Made by a program: the position numbers and the translations under genes
DNA from: Syntrophales bacterium
GTDB lineage: Bacteria; Desulfobacterota; Syntrophia; Syntrophales; UBA2192
Length of the DNA: 12,473 nt
Assembly: GCA_025454095.1 (NCBI GenBank)
Contig: JALOPC010000076.1
Location: 1 to 12,473, forward strand
Reading direction: 5' to 3'
Notes under the pieces: model-generated
What the model saw: only the letters and a program-made list of their open reading frames with translations
Database searches by the model: none
Told to the model about the DNA's origin: nothing
Shown here: positions 7,428-12,473 of the stretch, piece after piece
Layout: the number at the start of each line of letters is the position of its first letter
Position numbering within the stretch: the stretch's first letter is position 1

Positions 7428-8690
7428 ATGACGACCGCCACCCGATTTTCGACGACCCTGAGAGACCATGCCCGAAAGACGATCGAGCGGCTCCGTTATG
7501 CCGACATCGTCGTCGGCATTCCCTCCTATTACAGCGGAGAGTCCATCGTGCACGTAATCCGGACCGTCGCCGAAGGCCTCGAGCGATACTATCCCGACGC
7601 GAAGGCCGTCATCCTCGTGGCCGACGGGGGATCGACGGACGACACGCGCGAAATCGCCAATCTCCTGCAGATTCACTCCTACAGCATCGAAAAGATTGTG
7701 ACGATCTACCGGGGCCTGCCCGGCAAGGGCTCCGGCCTCCGGGCCGCCTTCGAAGTGGCCAACTTCCTCAAGGCAAAGGCCGTGGCTGTCTTCGACTCCG
7801 ACCTGATCTCCATCAAGCCCGAGTGGGTCCGCAACGTCATCGATCCCCTGTTCAAGGGTTACGACTTCGTCGCCCCGTACTACCGGCGCTACAAACTGGA
7901 CGGCACCATCACGAATACGATCGCGTACAACCTCACGAGGGCGCTCTACGGGCAGCGCGTGCGGCAGCCCATCGGCGGCGACTTCGGGATCTCCCAGAAG
8001 CTGGCCAAGTATTACTTCGACCAGGACGTCTGGGAGACGGACGTGGCCCGTTTCGGTATCGACGTCTGGATGACGACGACGGCCGTCGTGGGCGGCTTCA
8101 AGCTCTGCCAGGCCCGGCTGGGAGTCAAGGTCCACGGCGAAAAGGATCCCGGCGCCGATCTGGGCCCGATGTTCCGCCAGGTCGTGGGGACGATCTTTCA
8201 GCTCATGGAAACGAACGCCGGGTACTGGCAAAAGGTCCGCAGGTCCCGGGATGTCCCCGTCCTGGGGGAGGAGCTCGAACAGGAGCCGGCTCCTTTCGAG
8301 ATCGACCAGGCAGGGCTCATTGACTATTTCCGGATGGGCTGGGCGAACTTCTCGGGCGTCTGGCAGCGGGTCATCGAGGAGAAGGATGTCGAAAGGCTCC
8401 GGGACCTCGTTTCCGTCGCGCGCAGGGAGGATTTCTATCTGCCTGTCGAGACGTGGGTGCGAATCGTCTACCGCTATGCCCGCCAGTTCCACGCAACCCC
8501 GCGGCAGCGCTTCAAGGTCCTCGACACGATGGTTCCGCTCTACAACGCACGGGTGGCGAGCCTCATCAACGAGGTGCGGGACAAGAACCCCGACGATTCG
8601 GAGCGACTGTTCGAGGCGCATGCCCGTGCCTTCGAAACGATGAAAGACTACCTGATCAAGATCTGGGACGAGGAGGTGCACGATGGCTGA
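7428..8690 (+). CDS. GT2/GT81-like glycosyltransferase, probable glucosylglycerate synthase (Ggs-like)
   Basis: Inverting/retaining GT-A type transferase of 420 residues. From the start used here it has GIPSYYS (30-36), ADGGSTDDT (65-73, nucleotide sugar), GLPGKGSGLR (96-105), the metal-binding DSD (123-125), QPIGGDFG (180-187), RFGIDVWMTT (208-217) and KVHGEKD (H236, a likely metal ligand). This resembles, from memory, glucosylglycerate synthase of Persephonella, which joins NDP-glucose directly to D-glycerate. It might instead add a second sugar, for example to give mannosylglucosylglycerate. The helical C-terminal third is long. The ATG at 7395 is in frame and overlaps the phosphatase stop but has no usable ribosome site. 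ATG 7428 follows AGGAGG (7411-7416) at 11 nt, slightly long, and is preferred. The 3' end overlaps gpgS by 8 nt. Confidence 0.75.
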   Translation: MTTATRFSTTLRDHARKTIERLRYADIVVGIPSYYSGESIVHVIRTVAEGLERYYPDAKAVILVADGGSTDDTREIANLLQIHSYSIEKIVTIYRGLPGKGSGLRAAFEVANFLKAKAVAVFDSDLISIKPEWVRNVIDPLFKGYDFVAPYYRRYKLDGTITNTIAYNLTRALYGQRVRQPIGGDFGISQKLAKYYFDQDVWETDVARFGIDVWMTTTAVVGGFKLCQARLGVKVHGEKDPGADLGPMFRQVVGTIFQLMETNAGYWQKVRRSRDVPVLGEELEQEPAPFEIDQAGLIDYFRMGWANFSGVWQRVIEEKDVERLRDLVSVARREDFYLPVETWVRIVYRYARQFHATPRQRFKVLDTMVPLYNARVASLINEVRDKNPDDSERLFEAHARAFETMKDYLIKIWDEEVHDG

Positions 8691-9891
8691 TTTCTGGCAG
8701 CACGGCATGATCACGACGCTTCAGAAACTGCGGGAGCGGCCCGTAGGGGAACTCGAGGCCGAACTACGAACCATTGCACGGCGCCGCAAGCTGGTGCTGC
8801 TGCTCCCGGCGCTGTACTCGGAATTCGAGACCCCCGCCATGCCACGGATCATCGAGGAATTGAAAGGGGTCGACTACCTCCACAAGGTGGTCCTCTCCCT
8901 GGACCGGGCCGGCCGGAGCGAGTTCGAGAAGGCAAGGGCGTGCATGTCCGTGCTGAAGTCCCCCGTGAAGGTTGTCTGGCACGACGGCCCGCGGATGAAA
9001 AAACTCTACCGGGAGCTGGTGCGGAACGATTTCTCCATGGACCACCCCGGAAAGGGGCGCTCGGTCTGGATGACCCTCGGCTGCATCCTGTCGGAGCGGG
9101 ATGTCTACGCGATCGCCCTGCACGACTGCGACATTGTCAACTACCGCCGGGAGATGCTGGCGCGGCTCGTCTATCCCGTGGCGCACCCGGCCCTGGATTT
9201 CGAGTTCAGCAAGGGCTACTACGCCCGCATTACGGACCGGCTCTACGGCCGCGTCACGAGGCTCTTCTACACGCCCCTGATCCGGACGCTGCGGCGCATC
9301 CTGGGCTTCAACGCCTTCCTGTCCTATCTCGACAACTTCCGCTATGCCCTGTCGGGCGAGTTCGCCTTCATCGCCAGCCTCGCCCGCGGGATCCGGATCT
9401 CGCCCACCTGGGGGCTGGAGGTGTCGTTGCTGAGCGAGGTGTACCAGAAGGCCTCCATCAACCGGATCTGCCAGTCGGAGCTGGCCGAGACCTACGAGCA
9501 CAAACACCAGGTGCTTCGGAAGGAAAAGCCCAACGAAGGGCTGCTCCGCATGGCCGGGGACATCGCGAGAGCCCTCTTCCGGGTCCTCACCCAGGACGGG
9601 ATCGTCCTGAGTGAGGCATTTTTCCGGACGATGCTCACGTCCTATATCCAGGAGGCCCGGGTCACCATCGAGAAATACCACGCCCTTTCACTGATCAACG
9701 GGCTCACCTACGATCGGCACAGTGAGATCGAGGCCGTCGAGTTTTTCGTCGGTTCGCTGCGCAAGGCGATCGCCGACTTCGTGGAGGACCCCGTAGGCGT
9801 CCCGATGCTGGCCGCCTGGGTCCGCGTCAACGCGGCCATCGAGGACTTCGAGGACCGGATCAGCGAGGCCGTCGATCTGGACAATGCCTAG
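8683..9891 (+). CDS. gpgS: Glucosyl-3-phosphoglycerate synthase (GT81)
   Basis: Retaining GT-A enzyme that makes glucosyl-3-phosphoglycerate from NDP-glucose and 3-phosphoglycerate, the first step to the compatible solute glucosylglycerate. The 402 residues begin FWQHGMITTLQKL (4-16), then LLLPALYSEFETPA (38-51), LSLDRAG (71-77), GKGRSVWM (123-130, acceptor/donor loop), the metal-binding DCD (148-150), FSKGYYARITDRLYGRVTRL (174-193), YALSGEFA (221-228), WGLEVSLL (243-250) and YEHKHQ (271-276) with a metal-ligand histidine. This closely follows methanogen-type GpgS as I remember it. ATG 8683 overlaps the upstream stop by 8 nt and has AGGAGGT (8671-8677) 5 nt away. It is the last gene of the operon. 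No convincing terminator with a T-tract follows; a repeat-rich spacer does. Confidence 0.88.
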   Translation: MADFWQHGMITTLQKLRERPVGELEAELRTIARRRKLVLLLPALYSEFETPAMPRIIEELKGVDYLHKVVLSLDRAGRSEFEKARACMSVLKSPVKVVWHDGPRMKKLYRELVRNDFSMDHPGKGRSVWMTLGCILSERDVYAIALHDCDIVNYRREMLARLVYPVAHPALDFEFSKGYYARITDRLYGRVTRLFYTPLIRTLRRILGFNAFLSYLDNFRYALSGEFAFIASLARGIRISPTWGLEVSLLSEVYQKASINRICQSELAETYEHKHQVLRKEKPNEGLLRMAGDIARALFRVLTQDGIVLSEAFFRTMLTSYIQEARVTIEKYHALSLINGLTYDRHSEIEAVEFFVGSLRKAIADFVEDPVGVPMLAAWVRVNAAIEDFEDRISEAVDLDNA

Positions 9892-9965
9892 GAAAGCCCG
9901 GAATCTTGCGTGATCGATCCGCTTGAATCGCTGCGGGTTCTATTTCCCGAAGATTGTTTCGACTC

Positions 9966-10066
9966 TGTCACTCCCTCGCAAGAGGGAATCCAGCATGTAA
10001 TTCTGGGTGCCCGTTTTCACAGGTCTTAGAAAAAGGGACTTGCCTTTCAACATAGAGGGCATGACA
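9966..10066 (+). repeat. Degenerate MITE-like palindromic repeat
   Basis: A 101-bp stretch bounded by imperfect inverted ends: TGTCACTCCCTC at 9966-9977 matches the complement of GAGGGCATGACA at 10055-10066 at 10 of 12 positions. Inside are a 6-bp hairpin with a GCAA loop (9972-9977 with 9982-9987) and the blocks GGGAATCCAG and GCCCGTTTTCAC. These recall the abundant TGTCATTCCCG-type intergenic repeats of deltaproteobacteria, which is from memory. It has no coding capacity. The transcription direction is irrelevant and the strand is nominal. It sits between gpgS and glgA. Confidence 0.55.
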
Positions 10067-10076
10067 TCTAGCCGGA

Positions 10077-10100
10077 TACCCCGCAGCAAGCTGCGGGGTA
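10077..10100 (+). repeat. REP-like perfect palindrome before glgA
   Basis: TACCCCGCAG (10077-10086) and CTGCGGGGTA (10091-10100) form a perfect 10-bp stem around the loop CAAG. It lies 10 bp after the MITE-like repeat and 32 bp before the glgA start. CCCCGCAGC-type palindromes are common dispersed REP elements (often linked to RAYT transposases), as I recall. There is no T-tract, so it is not a canonical terminator, though in RNA it could hinder polymerase or protect an mRNA end. No transposase is present in the window. Confidence 0.65.
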
Positions 10101-10132
10101 GTTCATTCCACGGAGAAAATTCGAAAAGGGGC

Positions 10133-11594
10133 ATGCCCGTGCAAGCACCGAGAATCCTCATGGTTGCCGCGGAGATGGCCCCCTTTGCCAAGGAGGGGGG
10201 GCTCGGGGATGCCGTGGGCGCCCTGGCGAAGGCGCTGTCGAGTCGGGGAATGGACATCCGGGCGGTCATCCCTCTGTATGGGAGAATCGATCGGGAGGCC
10301 TGGGGGCTCAGGACGGCCGGCCACCCGCTGCAGATTCCCATGGGACCCCTGGGTCGACTGGAGTGCCGTGTTTGCGAGGGGGGCCTTACGGACAGCGGCG
10401 TGCGAGTCCAGTTCATCGACTACCCCCCGTTCTTCAGCAGGCGGGGAATCTATCAGGAGGACGGGGAAGGATACCCGGACAACGGCGAGCGTTTCGTCCT
10501 GCTGTCGAAGGCCGCCTTGGAGATCGCCCGGCGCGAGGGGTGGAGACCGGACGTCGTTCACGTCCACGACTGGCACACGGCCGCCATCCCCGTGCTGCTC
10601 GACGTCCTGTACCGCAACGACGCGGCGCTCGCCGGGACGGCGAGCGTGCTGACCCTCCACAATATGCTTCAACAAGGCGTATTCGACAAAGGGCTTATCG
10701 ATGTCCTGGGGGTTGGGTGGGACCGTTTTCACGTCGGGGAGCTCGAATTTTTCGACCGGGTGAACCTGTTGAAGGGAGGGATCCGCCTTGCCACGGTCAT
10801 CAACACCGTGAGCCCCACCTATGCGCGGGAAATCCTGCAACGGGAATTCGCCTACGGGATCGAGGGGGTGATCCGGGATCGGGAGGCCGACCTGTCGGGG
10901 ATTCTCAACGGCGCCGATTACGAGGAATGGAACCCGGAGACGGATCCCCGGATTGCCGCCCGAAAAGCCGGGCGTGCCCCTTCTGGGCATGGTGTCGCGG
11001 CTTGTTCGGCAGAAGGGGATCGATCTGCTGGCGGAGGTCCTGCCGCGCATTCTCGATCTAGACGTCCAGGTCGCCCTGCTGGGATCGGGCGAACCTTGGG
11101 CGCACGCGTTCTTCGAAGACCTCGCCCGGCAGCATCCCGGCCGGTTTGCCTGCCGGATCGGCTACGACGAGACCCTTTCCCACAGGATCTTCGCCGGGGC
11201 CGACTTCTTTCTCATGCCGTCGCGGTTCGAGCCCTGCGGGCTGACGCAGATGTACGCGATGCGCTACGGGACCCTTCCTGTCGTCCGGGCCACTGGGGGG
11301 CTGAACGACACGGTGGAGAACTTCGACGAGAAAACCCTGGAGGGGTCAGGATTCACGTTTCACGATGCGACGTCCAGTGCCCTCTTCGGCACGATACGCT
11401 GGGCGATACGCACCTACTCCACCCGGCCGGAAGCCCTGGAAAAGCCGATTCGCAGGGCCATGGCGAAGTGCTTCAGCTGGCAGGAGGCGGCTGAAAAATA
11501 CGAAGGGCTCTACCGGATGGCTTTGGACCGCAGGGGATCCGGTAAGGCGGCAAAAGAGGCGGAAGGGAAGGCGAGAACTCGTCGAGAGGCATGA
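10133..11594 (+). pseudogene. glgA: Glycogen synthase (GT5) with internal deletion and frameshift
   Basis: ADP-glucose-dependent GT5 glycogen synthase. The N-terminal part (from ATG 10133, with AAAAGGGG just upstream) has RILMVAAEMAPFAKEGGLGD with the donor-site lysine K20, VHVHDWHTA, LTLHN and ILNGADYEEWNPETDPRIA. The C-terminal part, in another frame, begins GLPPEKPGVPLLGMVSRL and contains FEPCGLTQMYAMRYGTLPVV and ATGGLNDTV. At the join (10949-10962) the same bases read as RIAAR in the first frame and GLPPE in the second. The roughly 20 to 25 residues that normally lie between (an ARYSADDLSGK-like stretch) are missing. This looks like a deletion between short direct repeats, or an assembly collapse. 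Alternative upstream starts such as 10007 lie within the repeats and are rejected. If the deletion is real, the enzyme is probably dead. No glgC or glgB is visible here. Confidence 0.85.
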
Positions 11595-11600
11595 AGGGTG

Positions 11601-12029
11601 TCAGGGCTTTCCGTTTGCCGTATCCTTTGCCTTGCGCGGCGCATCCTCGGTGAAGAGGTCCTGGCCGGCTTTGATCGCGCGGAATTCCTTCGATCCGGGC
11701 CTGACGCCCAGGCGCTTGGCAATGACATCCCAGCCTTTTTTCCTGCCGTATTCGTATTCCGCCATGACCCGGTCCAGCGGCTGCCCCGACATCTCCTCGA
11801 GCCTGAAAACGATGTATGCCTCCGAGGGCTTTGACACGTCGTCGATCACGGCTCCGATCTGTTCGTCCCCCGCCTGGAAACGGCTCGCCAGCCTTGCACG
11901 GAAATCCCGGGGATTTTTCCCCGCGCGGAGGTTGAAATCCCTGACCCAGTCGAAATCCCCCGCTATGGCCGACGCGGCAAGGAAGAGAAGCAGCGTCACG
12001 ATCCCTAGGATAGGTCGGGTTCTTCTCAT
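11601..12029 (-). CDS. Small exported protein, function unknown
   Basis: A 142-residue protein with a clear signal peptide: MRRTRP, a hydrophobic core LGIVTLLLFLAASAIA, and a likely signal peptidase I cut before GDFDW (about residue 22). The mature part is charged and probably helical, with AYIVFRLEEMSGQPLDRV and a WDVIAKRLGVRPGSKEF segment near the C-terminus. Similar proteins of unknown function occur, from memory, in Geobacter and relatives. No cysteine is present, so it is not a lipoprotein; a periplasmic location is inferred. ATG 12029 is chosen because GGAG (12037-12040) lies 7 nt upstream. A TTG at 12035 is in frame but sits inside the ribosome-site spacing. Its stop lies 6 bp from the convergent glgA stop. 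It is controlled by the second leader RNA, which suggests a role in the same osmotic or ionic response as the trehalose operon. Confidence 0.8.
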   Translation of the reverse strand: MRRTRPILGIVTLLLFLAASAIAGDFDWVRDFNLRAGKNPRDFRARLASRFQAGDEQIGAVIDDVSKPSEAYIVFRLEEMSGQPLDRVMAEYEYGRKKGWDVIAKRLGVRPGSKEFRAIKAGQDLFTEDAPRKAKDTANGKP

Positions 12030-12114
12030 CGGCAACTCCTTTCGGTCGTTTCAGGGCGAATCGTGTCCGCTGCTGCACGGGTCCTTCCGCCTGCCTGCAA
12101 AACCCCCTGCAGAC

Positions 12115-12153
12115 AAAAAAGGCCCCCAACTGAAATCCATCAGATGGCGGCCC
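12115..12153 (-). terminator. Intrinsic terminator of the second leader RNA
   Basis: On the minus strand a GGCC...GGCC stem enclosing ATCTGA and TTTCAG arms is followed by six Ts (complement of 12115-12120). The stem has a few mismatches but matches the layout of the terminator at 2255-2293: the same 5' arm and a diverged 3' arm that still pairs. It lies 85 nt before the start of the exported-protein gene, so it acts as a leader attenuator. Confidence 0.8.
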
Positions 12154-12212
12154 GACCATCGGCAAGTCCTCCGGGAGCATTCCCCCGGACCCGTTTGCGC
12201 GCTCTGCAATTT
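12115..12212 (-). ncRNA. Conserved leader RNA, candidate riboswitch (copy 2) upstream of the exported-protein gene
   Basis: Second copy of the leader found before otsA, about 98 nt from the predicted start to the T-tract. It shares ACGGGTCCGG (complement of 12185-12194). A block of about 36 nt from CCGGAGGA through the terminator 5' arm differs from copy 1 at one base. The hairpin between them keeps 8 bp and a 4-nt loop, but its inner three pairs change from A-T, A-T, T-A to G-C, G-T, G-C, which is compensatory evidence for RNA structure. The GATGG/CCATC alternative stem is also kept. The regulated gene is unlike otsA, so the copies are members of a regulon rather than parts of a duplicated gene block. 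The class is uncertain; Na+-I (DUF1646 motif) is the best guess from memory. Confidence 0.75.
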
Positions 12213-12218
12213 TGCGAA

Positions 12219-12247
12219 ACCATAAAATATGCGGATGAAATTGTCAA
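12219..12247 (-). promoter_or_regulatory. Promoter of the second leader RNA
   Basis: On the minus strand a perfect TTGACA (complement of 12242-12247), a 17-nt spacer and TATGGT (complement of 12219-12224, four of six consensus positions) form a good sigma-70 promoter. The predicted start near 12212 is just before the leader RNA, as for copy 1. Confidence 0.7.
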
Positions 12248-12386
12248 GGCGGCATGTGCGGCGGAGGGTCGGCGGGGCGATGGTGCATCAAAAGGCTGGA
12301 AGAACTCCGGGGGCTGTGTTACAGAATCGATACTTGCGTCCGGCCCCGGGCACGGCAGCGGGGACATCATTTCAAGGAGGGGGTTC

Positions 12387-12473
12387 ATGAAGTACAGGGA
12401 GATCAAGGCGAAGGATCTGAAACCGAAGACATTCATCGACGAGAAGGTGCGGGAAATCCGGGAGATCGCGGGC
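12387..12473 (+). CDS. Start of a probable GMP-synthase-type ATP pyrophosphatase (partial)
   Basis: Only the first 29 codons are present and the gene runs off the window. ATG 12387 follows AAGGAGG (12374-12380) at about 6 nt, a strong ribosome site. The segment FIDEKVREIREIAG resembles the stretch that precedes the PP-loop (SGGVDS) in the ATP-pyrophosphatase half of GMP synthase and in the stand-alone relatives often labelled ExsB-like. The SGGVDS motif itself would lie outside the window, so the call rests on a short match from memory. The 139 bp between the divergent TTGACA promoter and this start hold no feature I can support beyond a weak GATACT-like -10 near 12330. Confidence 0.45.
   Translation, partial: MKYREIKAKDLKPKTFIDEKVREIREIAG

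Noticed and set aside
10007..10132. An upstream in-frame ATG extending glgA by 42 codons
   Set aside because: The extension would encode the MITE-like repeat and REP palindrome. The typical GlgA N-terminus starts at the ATG at 10133.
11473..12180. A 235-residue minus-strand frame covering the second leader and exported-protein gene
   Set aside because: It begins inside the conserved RNA element and is out of frame with the signal-peptide-bearing gene that has a proper ribosome site.
11365..12225. A 286-residue plus-strand open frame
   Set aside because: It is out of frame over glgA and antisense to the exported-protein gene and leader RNA, with no family features.
1..12473. CRISPR arrays, tRNA/rRNA genes, transposase or phage genes
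   Set aside because: No regularly spaced repeats, tRNA-like cloverleaf, rRNA sequence or transposase/integrase motif was seen on either strand.

Overview
The window is a high-GC bacterial chromosome segment. Gene families, Shine-Dalgarno motifs and the intergenic palindromes suggest a deltaproteobacterium (Desulfobacterota, perhaps Syntrophales-like). That placement is an inference from gene content, not from a marker gene.

Layout. A threonine synthase gene (thrC) lies at 108-1496 on the plus strand. An NfeD-like membrane protein follows on the minus strand (1601-2104). Between nfeD and the main operon are two back-to-back promoters, one for each direction. The plus-strand promoter starts a leader of about 96 nt that ends in an intrinsic terminator (about 2198-2293). 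Behind it come seven tightly packed plus-strand genes (2437-9891): otsA, otsB (frame-disrupted), a DUF5752-like gene, treT, an MPGP-type HAD phosphatase, a glucosylglycerate-synthase-like glycosyltransferase and gpgS. After a repeat-bearing spacer comes glgA (10133-11594), which carries an internal deletion and frameshift. It converges on a small exported protein of unknown function on the minus strand (11601-12029). That gene has its own promoter and a second copy of the same leader RNA with its terminator (about 12212 down to 12115). The window ends in the first 29 codons of a gene that may encode a GMP-synthase-type ATP pyrophosphatase.

How the genes fit together. The operon is a compatible-solute island. 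OtsA/OtsB and TreT are two independent routes to trehalose. GpgS plus the HAD phosphatase gives glucosylglycerate, and the GT2 enzyme gives either a direct route to glucosylglycerate or a further-glycosylated derivative. GlgA draws on ADP-glucose for glycogen and links solute synthesis to carbon storage.

The most interesting element is the duplicated leader RNA. The two copies share nearly identical blocks. They have an 8-bp hairpin that differs by compensatory changes, the same loop length, a stem that competes with the terminator, and a TTGACA promoter at the same distance. One sits before the osmolyte operon and one before an exported protein. This looks like an osmotic- or ion-responsive riboswitch regulon. 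From memory it resembles the Na+-I (DUF1646 motif) class, but that was not checked. The otsB and glgA lesions may be real or may be sequencing/assembly errors; the probable missing bases are described in the entries.
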